This document shows positions 1 through 7,196 of a stretch of 10,980 bases of DNA, one piece after another. Position 1 is the stretch's first letter, and every line of letters begins with the position of its first letter. Source of the stretch: Pseudomonadota bacterium (GTDB lineage: Bacteria; Pseudomonadota; Alphaproteobacteria; Caulobacterales; Caulobacteraceae); NCBI GenBank assembly GCA_023445705.1, contig JAEXKM010000057.1, positions 1 to 10,980 on the forward strand. The letters run 5' to 3'. A program made the translations under genes and the position numbers. The notes under the pieces are model-generated. The model had not been told where the DNA came from. It ran no database searches and saw nothing but the letters and a program-made list of their open reading frames with translations.

Positions 1-106
1 CTGGCGGGTCGCGGAGGGGGAGATCGCGGTGGCGGTCGGCAGTTCGGCCGAAGCGCTGGGGCCGCGGGTGAGCGTGGGGTTGAAAGGGAGGACGCTGCGG
101 CCGTAA
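1..106 (+). CDS. 3' end of a probable family 3 glycoside hydrolase (partial)
   Basis: Only the last 34 codons are present; the frame starts at base 2 and ends with TAA at 104-106. The peptide begins W-R-V-A-E-G-E-I, continues A-V-G-S-S-A-E-A-L, and ends R-T-L-R-P. The spacing of W, a xxG turn and a V-G-S-S strand is what the C-terminal fibronectin-III-like domain of GH3 beta-glucosidases and beta-xylosidases shows (pattern W-x-V-x-x-G-x-x-x-V-x-V-G-x-S). That assignment rests on motif memory over a very short stretch. GH3 enzymes cleave beta-linked sugars from oligosaccharide ends. The gene converges on the aldo/keto reductase, with a hairpin-rich repeat between them. No catalytic part can be seen, so another protein ending in a beta-sandwich domain is possible. 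Confidence 0.45.
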   Translation, partial: WRVAEGEIAVAVGSSAEALGPRVSVGLKGRTLRP

Positions 107-113
107 GCACCCT

Positions 114-235
114 GCGGCGCCCCCTCCGTCTCGCCTACGGCGATCCTCCTCCCCCAGAGGGGGAGGATCTTATGCGCCACGGATGCTCCCCCTTTGGGGG
201 GAGCTGTCAGCGTAGCTGACTGAGGGGGCCGCCGC
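114..235. repeat. Multi-hairpin intergenic repeat, copy 1
   Basis: The 122-base block between two convergent genes is almost entirely base-paired. Its ends pair with each other (114-126 with 222-235, 13 pairs and one bulge at 230). Inside lie hairpins at 131-143 (5-bp stem, loop TAC), 147-167 (9-bp stem, loop AGA at 156-158), 185-204 (8-bp stem, loop 193-196) and 206-220 (GTCAGC/GCTGAC). Bases 215-233 recur exactly, inverted, at 7211-7229. In both copies this end is followed by a short GC hairpin and a T run (here CCGC/GCGG at 232-242, then TTTA). Position and structure suggest a dispersed palindromic repeat that also terminates transcription from one or both sides. No open frame of note lies inside. 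Confidence 0.75.
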
Positions 236-243
236 CTGGCGGT

Positions 244-1239
244 TTAGCGGCGCTCGCTGTCGAGCATGGCCATTTGTTCGGGGTTGTAGCGCTCTCCGGC
301 GGCCGCGCCCTTGGGAATGATCTGGTCGAGTTCGGTCAAGTCGGCGGGTGTCAGGGTGAGGTTCAGGGCGCCCAGCGCCTCTTCCAGCCGGTCGGGGCGT
401 CGGGCCCCGATCAGGGGGACGATGTCCTGGCCCTGCGCGGCCACCCAGGCGATGGCGAGCTGAGCTGGGCTCGCGCCGCGGGCGGCGGCGAAGGCCTTCA
501 GCTTTTCCACGAGGCCGAGGTTGTGCTCCAGCGCCTCGCCCCGGAAACGCGGACTGTGGGTACGGAAGTCGGTCGCGGTGTTTCCGGCGCCCGACCAGTG
601 CCCGCTGATCAGGCCGCGCGACAGGACGCCATAGGCGGTGATCCCGATGCCCAGGTCGCGGCAGGTCTGCAGGACGCCGTCCTCGATCCCGCGCGAGATC
701 AGCGAATACTCGATCTGCAGGTCGCAGATCGGATGGACGGCGGCGGCGCGGCGCAGGGTTTCCGAGCCGACTTCCGAAAGTCCGATGTGCCGAACATAGC
801 CTGCCTTCACCAGATCGGCGATGGCTCCGACCGTCTCCTCAATGGGCACGTTGGGGTCGAGGCGCGCCGGGCGGTAGATGTCGACATAGTCGGTGCGCAG
901 GCGCTTGAGGCTATAGGCGAGAGCGGTCTTCACCGCGACGGGGCGGCCGTCGAAGCCGAGCCATGAGCCGTCCGGGCCACGTTGGGCGCCGAATTTCACG
1001 CTGACGATCGCCTGCTCGCGCGGAAGCTCGCGCAGGGCCTCGGCCACCAGCATCTCATTGTGGCCCATGCCGTAGAAGTCGCCGGTGTCGAGCAGATCGA
1101 TCCCGGCCTCGCGCGCCAGGGCGAAAGTGTCCAGGGCGGCGTCGCGGTCGGCCGGGCCGTAGAGATCGGACATGCCCATGCAGCCGAGACCGAGGGCGGA
1201 TGAGACGGGGCCGGTGCGGCCGAGCTGGCGAGTTATCAT
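244..1239 (-). CDS. Aldo/keto reductase (AKR13-like)
   Basis: 331 residues, the usual length for NADPH-dependent aldo/keto reductases, cytosolic TIM-barrel enzymes that reduce aldehydes and ketones. The N-terminus has the R-x-L-G-x-T-G and L-G-L-G-C-M-G-M-S motifs. Of the catalytic tetrad D51 and Y56 (in DTGDFYGMGHNE) and K82 (V-S-V-K-F-G) are present. The fourth position, usually His in a Q-H-R-x-D-P context, is Ala125 in Y-R-P-A-R-L-D-P. I recall relatives with the same change, so it is probably a subfamily trait. Residues 131-157 (VPIEETVG, AGYVRHIGLSEVG) are typical of the AKR13/YajO-like group. The C-terminal cofactor region includes P-L-I-G-A-R (275-280). The start is supported by AAGGAG at 1246-1251, six bases upstream. 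It is divergent from a LysR gene that probably controls it. The substrate cannot be told. Confidence 0.92.
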   Translation of the reverse strand: MITRQLGRTGPVSSALGLGCMGMSDLYGPADRDAALDTFALAREAGIDLLDTGDFYGMGHNEMLVAEALRELPREQAIVSVKFGAQRGPDGSWLGFDGRPVAVKTALAYSLKRLRTDYVDIYRPARLDPNVPIEETVGAIADLVKAGYVRHIGLSEVGSETLRRAAAVHPICDLQIEYSLISRGIEDGVLQTCRDLGIGITAYGVLSRGLISGHWSGAGNTATDFRTHSPRFRGEALEHNLGLVEKLKAFAAARGASPAQLAIAWVAAQGQDIVPLIGARRPDRLEEALGALNLTLTPADLTELDQIIPKGAAAGERYNPEQMAMLDSERR

Positions 1240-1331
1240 GGCGGGCTCCTTTGCGTTGACGCCAAACTAGGCCCACGCCATTCCTTGGATAATCCGCTCA
1301 TTCCCTGACAGGCCGTCCGGAATTTCGCACA
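1240..1331. promoter_or_regulatory. Divergent control region between aldo/keto reductase and LysR gene
   Basis: These 92 bases must hold the promoters of both divergent genes. The sequence CATTCC occurs twice as a direct repeat at 1279-1284 and 1299-1304, exactly 20 bases (two helical turns) apart. An inverted partner GGAAT lies at 1319-1323, so 1300-1304 and 1319-1323 form ATTCC-N14-GGAAT. A short interrupted palindrome GGAT-A-ATCC covers 1287-1295. LysR proteins normally bind such paired sites in the shared spacer of the regulator and its divergent target. Which of these is the real site is inference, and I see no convincing -35/-10 pair. Confidence 0.35.
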
Positions 1332-2234
1332 ATGGCCCATCTGAACCTTGCCGATCTGGAGGCCTTCGCGGCCGTCGCCCGCGAACGCAGCTTCCGCCGT
1401 GCGGCGCGGCTTCGGGGAATATCCGCCTCGACCCTGAGCCAGGCGGTGCGGGATCTGGAGGCCGAACTGGGGGTGCGGCTGCTGAACCGCACGACGCGCA
1501 GCGTGCTGCCCACCGATGCGGGGCAACGGCTGCTGGAGCGGCTGGCGCCCGCGCTGGGAGAGATCGCGTCGGCCGTGGAGGCGGTGCATGCGACCGACGA
1601 CGAGCCGGCCGGCCTGTTGCGGATCAACGCGCCCTTGCCGGCCATAGACTTGGTGCTGGCTCCGCTGGTGGCCCGATTCCTGGACTGTCATCCGCGGATT
1701 CGGCTAGAGATTGTGAGCGACTCGAGCCGGATCGACATCGTGGCGGAGGGATTCGACGCCGGAGTGCGCTGGGACGAGCACCTGGAGCAGGACATGATCG
1801 CCGTGCCGTTCGGCGGGACCCAGCGCTACGCCCTGGTGGCCGCGCCGCAGGTGATCGCCGCCCATGGACACCCGCAGCATCCGCGCGACCTGGCGGCGGT
1901 TCCAGCCATCCGCCAGCGCTTCGCCAGCGGGATGATGTTCCCTTGGGAGTTTGAGAAGGCCGGGGAGATCATCCGCATCGATCCGCCCCCGCGCCTGGTC
2001 TCGACCGACATCGCCCTGCAACGGCGCGCGGCCCTGGATGGGGCCGGGTTCTGGGCGGCCTTCGACGGCTATGTGCGCCAGGACATCGACGAGGGGCGGC
2101 TGGTCAGCATGTTGGAGGACTGGCTGCCGAGCTTTCCCGGGCCGTCGCTTTACTATCCCAGCCGCCGGCACGTCCCGCCGCCGCTGAGCGCTTTCGTCGA
2201 CTTCATCCAGGCCGAGCGGAGGCGCCGGGCTTGA
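1332..2234 (+). CDS. LysR-family transcriptional regulator (CrgA-like)
   Basis: 300 residues, the normal LysR length. Residues 5-68 form the winged helix-turn-helix (LNLADLEAFAAVARERSF, then RRAARLRGISASTLSQAVRDL, LGVRLLNRTTRSVLPTDAG). Residues 93-295 are the effector-binding domain. The motifs G-L-L-R-I-N-A-P, a P-R-I-R-L-E-I strand and D-I-V-A-E-G-F-D-A-G-V-R-W are characteristic of the CrgA-like subgroup of periplasmic-binding folds. The ATG has only a weak GGAA (1319-1322) upstream, which overlaps a candidate operator half-site. Divergence from the aldo/keto reductase suggests it controls that gene in response to a small, perhaps carbonyl, molecule, and probably itself; this is inference. 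The last 32 bases overlap the 3' end of the convergent gene, leaving no room for a terminator between them. Confidence 0.93.
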   Translation: MAHLNLADLEAFAAVARERSFRRAARLRGISASTLSQAVRDLEAELGVRLLNRTTRSVLPTDAGQRLLERLAPALGEIASAVEAVHATDDEPAGLLRINAPLPAIDLVLAPLVARFLDCHPRIRLEIVSDSSRIDIVAEGFDAGVRWDEHLEQDMIAVPFGGTQRYALVAAPQVIAAHGHPQHPRDLAAVPAIRQRFASGMMFPWEFEKAGEIIRIDPPPRLVSTDIALQRRAALDGAGFWAAFDGYVRQDIDEGRLVSMLEDWLPSFPGPSLYYPSRRHVPPPLSAFVDFIQAERRRRA

Positions 2235-3084
2235 GCGCCGGCGAGGCCGGGAAGTCCTGTAGCCGGTAGCGGTCGTAAACGCTGTTCGGCTGGCTCTTCA
2301 GCATCTTCTGAAGCTCGATGAGCGGGCCCTGCGAGCTGCGCACAGCCCCACGGGCCGGACTGTCGATATCGATGATCAGCAGCAGCGACATGACGGTGAG
2401 CGCCAGCATGAAGGCCGCCGCGGACCTGCCCCGCGGCCCCACCAGCACGTAGCCGAGCACGCCCGCGGTGACGACGAGATAGATGACCAGGACGACGAAG
2501 ACCTCGGTCGGCACATGCACCACCATCGCCGCCCGGCGAGATGCATCGAGGTCGATCACGTGGTTGATCGAGTCGACATAGGTGCTCGAGAAATCCAGTC
2601 CCTTGATGGTTTCGAAAGCCGAGCTGGTCGCGGCCCAGAGCTCAGTGAGCAGTTTGTCGTCCTTGGCGATCCGCGCTTCGACGCCAGGATCGTTCGGCTT
2701 GAGCTTGGCGACCGCGAGCCGGTTGTCGGTATAGGCGATGAGCAGGCTGCTGATGCGCTCCCGATGCGGCTCCTCCAGGAGTTGACTGCGCAGATAGGCG
2801 GTGCCGATAGCGTTCGCCTCCTCCAGCACCAAGCCGCGGCGGATCTCGAAGCGATCGACCGCCAGCGAGAAGGTGAAGCCCATGAGCAGAGCCAGGAGGC
2901 CGACCACGCCGGAAACGATGTAGGATTCCTGATCCCCGCCCTCGCGCGGCCGGCCGGGAGGGCCGGAGTCGTGCGTGCGCCGCAGCCAATGCCCGACGAA
3001 GGCCGCGATCACCACCAGGGCGATGATCGAGAGACTGAGGATGAGAAGCGGCGCCCCTTCGAGGAAGCTCTTCACAAAGTCCAT
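2203..3084 (-). CDS. DUF4239 / bestrophin-like membrane protein
   Basis: 293 residues from the chosen ATG, with a hydrophobic segment near each end of a soluble middle. Predicted membrane spans are about 11-34, 54-76, 191-215 and 221-241. The stretch G-L-L-A-L-L-M-G-F-T-F-S followed by D-R-F-E-x-R-R and E-E-A-N-A-I-G-T-A-Y-L-R (88-99) is the hallmark of DUF4239, a family Pfam labels bestrophin-like. Bestrophins are anion channels, but channel activity is not established for this group. I chose the start at 3084 because GGAGG lies six bases upstream; an in-frame ATG at 3120 would add 12 residues without such a site. It lies 107 bases downstream of an MscS channel gene on the same strand and may share its transcript. 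Its 3' end overlaps the LysR gene tail to tail by 32 bases. Confidence 0.85.
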   Translation of the reverse strand: MDFVKSFLEGAPLLILSLSIIALVVIAAFVGHWLRRTHDSGPPGRPREGGDQESYIVSGVVGLLALLMGFTFSLAVDRFEIRRGLVLEEANAIGTAYLRSQLLEEPHRERISSLLIAYTDNRLAVAKLKPNDPGVEARIAKDDKLLTELWAATSSAFETIKGLDFSSTYVDSINHVIDLDASRRAAMVVHVPTEVFVVLVIYLVVTAGVLGYVLVGPRGRSAAAFMLALTVMSLLLIIDIDSPARGAVRSSQGPLIELQKMLKSQPNSVYDRYRLQDFPASPALKPGASARPG

Positions 3085-3191
3085 GGGCGCCCTCCAGTTA
3101 CGGGCGCACGATCCGTTCAAACCAAGGCTCAGCCTATCGGTGGAAACCCGGAGATCGCGGGTGGTGATCTGACCGGCTGGGGTTCGCGTGA

Positions 3192-4304
3192 TCAGGATGC
3201 ATCGCGTCGTTCGCGGCTGCGCGGGGCCTCCTCCCTGGAAAGGCGATCGCGGTCCGCATCGTCGAGCATGGCCTGGGCCGCGTCGTTCGGAGCGGCGTGA
3301 GCCGAGGCGGCCGCCTCGGCCGGCGCGACGTGGGGCGGCGGACGAGGGATGGTGAGCGCGCCGATGGCCGCCTCACCTTCCCGTCCGAACAGGCTTTGCA
3401 GGCGCACGTCGACCTGGTTGTTGGCGCTCTTGATTCCCGCCTTCCGCAGGGCCGCGTGTATGGCCCAAGTGTAGGCGGCGTGCATGGTGCGGGGATGACG
3501 CGAGGATTCCGGTGACGGCCACACCACGAGGTCGAAATCCAACCCGGCGCCGCCGAAGCCTGTCAGCCAGACCTGGGTCTTGCGCAGGTCATCATCGGGA
3601 AGGGTGAAGGCCAGGGCCTTGGCGGCGGCCAGGGCCACCTCGCGCACCTGGGCGGTGTCGCTCTCCTCGGCCACCGAGAACGGGACGTGGATGCGCCGCG
3701 AGGTTTCGTTGTAGGTCCAGTTCACCACCCGGCTCTGCATGAGCACCGAGTTGGGGATGACGACGTTGAGATCGTCATTGGTGCGCAGACGCGTGGCGCG
3801 GGCGCCGAACTCCATCACCTCGCCGCGGACCTCGCCGACCTCCACGAAGTCGCCCACCTGGATGTTCGGGTCGAAGATGAGGACGATGCCGGAGATGAAC
3901 TCCTTGACCACGCCCTGGAGGCCGAGGCCGACGCCCACCCCGACCGCGCCGCCGAAGATGGTGACGGAGGTCAGGTTGACGCCCAGGGCTGCGACCGCAG
4001 CGAGCAGGCCGAAGAACAGGATCAGATAACCGCCGATCTGTTCGACGATATAGATGAAGGCGGAACCTTGGACGAAGCGCCTGCGCATCCGGTCGAAACC
4101 GAACCGCAGGAGGCGCGCCAGGAGGTAGGCGGCGCCTACGATGAGGGCGGCTACCAGCGCACGCCGCGCAAGGTCGGCCACGTTGGGAGAAGCCAGCCAG
4201 TGCTGGAAGGCGTGGAGGATGCTTCCTTCGAACATCTGCGCCCCTGCCGCAGCCACGCCCCGCCCAGCGGCAAGCAGGATGGCGCCAAAGGCGCCGGCGA
4301 CCAT
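3192..4304 (-). CDS. MscS-family mechanosensitive ion channel
   Basis: 370 residues from the longest start. MscS channels open under membrane tension to release solutes on osmotic downshock. Hydrophobic spans lie at about 46-66 and 87-108. The pore helix (114-140) has the Gly/Ala-rich pattern G-G-A-V-G-V-G-V-G-L-G-L-Q followed by V-V-K-E-F-I-S-G. The beta domain follows with F-D-P-N-I-Q-V-G-D-F-V-E-V and V-V-I-P-N-S-V-L-M, then the alpha/beta vestibule to about 302. The tail (318-370) is Pro/Ala-rich then strongly charged, probably disordered. The ATG at 4304 lacks a clear ribosome site; an internal ATG at 4235 has AGGGG about six bases upstream and would drop 23 residues that resemble a signal-like hydrophobic leader. 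It starts 44 bases after the upstream amidohydrolase and is likely co-transcribed with it. Confidence 0.92.
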   Translation of the reverse strand: MVAGAFGAILLAAGRGVAAAGAQMFEGSILHAFQHWLASPNVADLARRALVAALIVGAAYLLARLLRFGFDRMRRRFVQGSAFIYIVEQIGGYLILFFGLLAAVAALGVNLTSVTIFGGAVGVGVGLGLQGVVKEFISGIVLIFDPNIQVGDFVEVGEVRGEVMEFGARATRLRTNDDLNVVIPNSVLMQSRVVNWTYNETSRRIHVPFSVAEESDTAQVREVALAAAKALAFTLPDDDLRKTQVWLTGFGGAGLDFDLVVWPSPESSRHPRTMHAAYTWAIHAALRKAGIKSANNQVDVRLQSLFGREGEAAIGALTIPRPPPHVAPAEAAASAHAAPNDAAQAMLDDADRDRLSREEAPRSRERRDAS

Positions 4305-4348
4305 CGGGACTTACCCCGAGACGCCGCCGGCCTGGACCTGACGCCCGC

Positions 4349-5695
4349 CTATCGCGAATAGGCCGGCGGATAGGCTCCTGAGAGGTCCTTGTAGCGGTCG
4401 CGCAGCTCGATCTGGCGCGAGGTCAGGGGTTGAGCCTGGCCGCGGATCAGGATCGCCGTGGGCTGGGAAAGCGGCTCGAAGGGGTCGCCGGTCCAGACCA
4501 CGAGGTCGGCGTCCTTGCCCGGCTCCAGCGAGCCGACCTGGTCGGCGACGCCGAAGATCCTGGCGGGATTGATCGTCACGGCGGCGAGCGCGGCCTGGTA
4601 GGGCATGCCGTAGGCGACGGCGTTGCCGGCGTTGTAGCGAAGCTCACGGATGCGGTGGGCGCCGCCGGTCCCCTCGATGGCGACGGTGACCCCGGCGGCG
4701 TTGAGCCTGGCGGCGTTCTCAAGGCTGGCGCCCAGGACCTGGAAGGTCTCAGGACGGTCACTGAGCGGGTCGAGGATCACCGGAACGCCCGCGGCGGCGA
4801 TGTCCTGGGCGACCATCCAGCCCTCCTCTGCGCCGGAGAGGATGACCTTCACCTTCTCTTCGCGAGCGAACTTCAGGACAGCTCGGATGTCGGAGGCCTT
4901 GTGGACCCGGGCGATGATCGGCATGCGCCCCTCGACCACCGGAATCAGCGCCTCCAGGTCGGCCTTGGAGAGGGCGAGATCGCGGACGCCGGCGCGATCG
5001 TAGGCGGCCTTGTTGCGCATGTAGTCGCGGACATCGCGGAAGGCGGCCCTGAGGGCGACGATCTGCGCCCCGCGCGCGCCGCCGGCGACATTGGCCCCGC
5101 CGTCGCCGAAGGGCACGACCATGCCGACCTTCGGTTTGACCAGGATGTCGGGCGCCGCGCCCAGGTGGATGACGGCGGCCTGGCCGGCGAACAGGGCCGA
5201 GGCCTTGGTCCCGCCGGTTCCGCCCGCGGTGAAGATCTCCTCGCCGTCGTCGGCGTGGAAGCTCGCTCCGCCCCCGCCGGCCGAGAGCGGGGTGACGATG
5301 GCGCGGGTGATGCCGGCCATGCGCGCCACCGGAATCAGGGTGGAGGCGGGATCGAGGCCGTACTGCACATCGAAGGCCGCGCCGATGTCGGGGTTGATCA
5401 CGGTCAGGTCGTCGCCCACCGAGCGGACCTCGACCGCGCCCAGCAGGGCGTTGGCGGCGACGAAGCCCGGCGTGACCACGCCGCCCTTGGCGTCGATCAC
5501 CTGGGCGCCTGCCGGAGCCGGGCCGGCGCCGACGGAGGCGATCTTGCCATTCCGGACGACGACGGTTCCCTGCGCGATCTCGCCCGCCGGACCGGCGGTG
5601 AGGATGCGGGCGTTGGTGATCGCCACCGTCTGGGCGAGAACCGGGGTGGCGATGACCGCGGCGAGCGCCGCGAGACTGACTGCCAGCTTGCGCAT
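4349..5695 (-). CDS. Periplasmic amidohydrolase-family protein with degenerate metal site
   Basis: 448 residues with a Sec signal peptide (M-R-K-L then a hydrophobic run, predicted cut after A21 in P-V-L-A-Q). The rest has amidohydrolase-superfamily architecture: a small beta-sandwich (about 24-76), a barrel, and the closing motif T-I-N-P-A-R-I-F-G (374-382) with V-G-S-L-E-P-G-K-D-A-D-L-V-V-W (387-401). The metal motif after T-P-G, normally D-A-H-x-H-L-G, reads A80-A-N82-A-L84-L-G, so both histidines are gone. His265 (R-V-H-K-A-S-D-I) remains, but the second barrel His and the late Asp (here E-G-T-G-G, 341-345) are absent. The start shares a base with the stop of the upstream gene (TGATG), implying translational coupling and a matched dose. 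It may be a structural partner of the upstream enzyme or use other chemistry. Confidence 0.88.
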   Translation of the reverse strand: MRKLAVSLAALAAVIATPVLAQTVAITNARILTAGPAGEIAQGTVVVRNGKIASVGAGPAPAGAQVIDAKGGVVTPGFVAANALLGAVEVRSVGDDLTVINPDIGAAFDVQYGLDPASTLIPVARMAGITRAIVTPLSAGGGGASFHADDGEEIFTAGGTGGTKASALFAGQAAVIHLGAAPDILVKPKVGMVVPFGDGGANVAGGARGAQIVALRAAFRDVRDYMRNKAAYDRAGVRDLALSKADLEALIPVVEGRMPIIARVHKASDIRAVLKFAREEKVKVILSGAEEGWMVAQDIAAAGVPVILDPLSDRPETFQVLGASLENAARLNAAGVTVAIEGTGGAHRIRELRYNAGNAVAYGMPYQAALAAVTINPARIFGVADQVGSLEPGKDADLVVWTGDPFEPLSQPTAILIRGQAQPLTSRQIELRDRYKDLSGAYPPAYSR

Positions 5696-7131
5696 CAGCG
5701 GTTGGCCCCCTGGCCGATTTCGAAGTCCGACTTGGGCTGGTAGCGCGGGTCGCGGCGGTCGTAGGCGATGGCGCCGTCGAGATAGACGCGCTCGGCGCGG
5801 GCGTAGATCGAGAAGGGATTGTGGTCCCAGATCACCACGTCGGCGCGCTTGCCGACCTCCAGGCTGCCGGTCTCCTTCTGGACGCCGAGGGCCTTGGCCG
5901 GATTGAGGGTGATCCACTTGATGGCGTCGGCCTCGGAGATCTCCAGGCCGGCGGCGCGGCCGGCGGAGAGGGCTTCGGCCGCCTCCTGGTTCAGGCGCTG
6001 GATGACGTCGGGGTCGTCGGACTTGATGATCGCGCAACCGCCGGCGGCGTGGATCAACGGGGCGTTGGCCTCGACCGCGTCCCAAGCCTCGAGTTTGGAG
6101 CCCCACCAGTTCGCCCAGGTGGCGACGCAGATGTCCTCCTTGGCCAGGATGTCGGCGATCTTGTAGGCCTCCAGCGCGTGGTGGAAGGCCGTGATCTTGT
6201 AGCCGAACTCGTTGGCGATCCCGATCATCTGGGCCATCTCGTCGGCGCGGTAGCAGTGGTTCTCGACGAGGATCTCGCCGTTCAGCACCCCGGCCAGGGT
6301 TTCGAGCTGCAGATCGCGCTTGGGCGGATCGGCCTTTTCGCCCCGCCCCTCTTTCTCGCGGTAGACGTCCCACTTGCGGGCGTAGTCGGCGGCGTTGATC
6401 CAGGCGGCGCGATAGCCGGCGACATTGCCCATGCGGGTCGAGGGCGCGCGGCTGCGGCTGCCATAGACGCGCTTGGGGTTCTCGCCACAGGCCATCTTCA
6501 GGCCGTAGGGCGCGCCCGGGAACTTCATGTCCTGGACGGTGCGGGCGGGAACGTTGCGCAGGGTGACCGAGCGGCCGCCGATCAGGTTTCCGGATCCCGG
6601 CAACACCAGGATGGTGGTCACCCCGCCAGCGCGGGCGAGGTTGAAGCCCGGATCCTGCGGCCACACCGAATGCTCGGCCCAGACGCCGGCGGTGTTGGGG
6701 TCGGTGAGCTCGTTGCCGTCGGAATGGGCCGGCACCGAGGGCGAGGGATAGACGCCCAGGTGCGAGTGGGCGTCGATGAGGCCGGGCGTGATGAACTTGC
6801 CGGTGGCGTCGACGACGTCATAGCTGGCCGGCGGGACGTGCGTCCCGACAGCTTCGATGCGGCCATCGCGGATCAGCACCGTGCCGCCGTCGATCCGCTC
6901 GCCGGTTCCGGTGAAGATCGTCGCGCCGAACAGGGCGGTCGGGCGGCTGGGCAGCGGCCGGTAGGTCGAGGCGAAAGGATCGCCGCTGCGGGACGGATCC
7001 AGGCCCTTGGGCAGGGTCTTGCCGCCCTGTGCGCCCTGGGCGCTGCTCGGCTTGGAAGGCGCCGCGGTGGTGGCGCAGCCGCTCAAGGCCGCGGCGGCGA
7101 TCGCCGCGATCGCCGTCTCGAATAATCTCAT
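5695..7131 (-). CDS. Lipoprotein amidohydrolase (imidazolonepropionase-like)
   Basis: 478 residues. The N-terminus is a lipoprotein signal (hydrophobic run, L16-S-G-C19), so the mature protein should be lipid-anchored facing the periplasm, with a flexible linker to about 60. The catalytic fold begins at T-A-L-F-G-A-T-I-F-T-G. Metal ligands are visible: H122 and H124 in T-P-G-L-I-D-A-H-S-H-L-G, H292 (V-E-N-H-C), H317/H318 (A-F-H-H-A-L-E-A-Y) and D372 (K-S-D-D-P-D). K212 in G-L-K-M-A-C-G-E-N-P-K could be the metal-bridging lysine of some families; that is a guess. The end has T-L-N-P-A-K-A-L-G and S-L-E-V-G-K-R-A-D-V-V-I-W. This group includes peptidases and cyclic-amide hydrolases; the substrate is not evident. 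The ribosome site is weak (GGGGA about 13 bases upstream). It overlaps its degenerate paralogue by one base. Confidence 0.9.
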   Translation of the reverse strand: MRLFETAIAAIAAAALSGCATTAAPSKPSSAQGAQGGKTLPKGLDPSRSGDPFASTYRPLPSRPTALFGATIFTGTGERIDGGTVLIRDGRIEAVGTHVPPASYDVVDATGKFITPGLIDAHSHLGVYPSPSVPAHSDGNELTDPNTAGVWAEHSVWPQDPGFNLARAGGVTTILVLPGSGNLIGGRSVTLRNVPARTVQDMKFPGAPYGLKMACGENPKRVYGSRSRAPSTRMGNVAGYRAAWINAADYARKWDVYREKEGRGEKADPPKRDLQLETLAGVLNGEILVENHCYRADEMAQMIGIANEFGYKITAFHHALEAYKIADILAKEDICVATWANWWGSKLEAWDAVEANAPLIHAAGGCAIIKSDDPDVIQRLNQEAAEALSAGRAAGLEISEADAIKWITLNPAKALGVQKETGSLEVGKRADVVIWDHNPFSIYARAERVYLDGAIAYDRRDPRYQPKSDFEIGQGANR

Positions 7132-7196
7132 CGTGGAAAACTCATCCCCATCCAGTCGGGCGGGACGATAGGGGGAACCTGGGCGTCGGGGAAGGG

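Noticed and set aside
2515..3300. A 261-codon plus-strand frame opposite the DUF4239 gene
   Set aside because: No motifs or membrane pattern, while the minus strand encodes a recognisable family with a good ribosome site.
4430..5743. A 437-codon plus-strand open frame antisense to the second amidohydrolase
   Set aside because: Low-complexity composition, no domain, and lies wholly opposite a supported gene.
5696..6664. An N-terminal extension of the second amidohydrolase to 771 codons
   Set aside because: The extra part is Arg/Gly/Pro-rich, lies in the wrong frame of the upstream amidohydrolase, and the protein has a clean signal peptide starting at 5695 with a coupled TGATG junction.
5821..7125. 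A 434-codon plus-strand open frame antisense to the lipoprotein amidohydrolase
   Set aside because: It is Gly/Ala/Asp/Val-rich with no recognisable motif and mirrors a gene with clear catalytic motifs. Long antisense frames are expected from GC-biased third positions.
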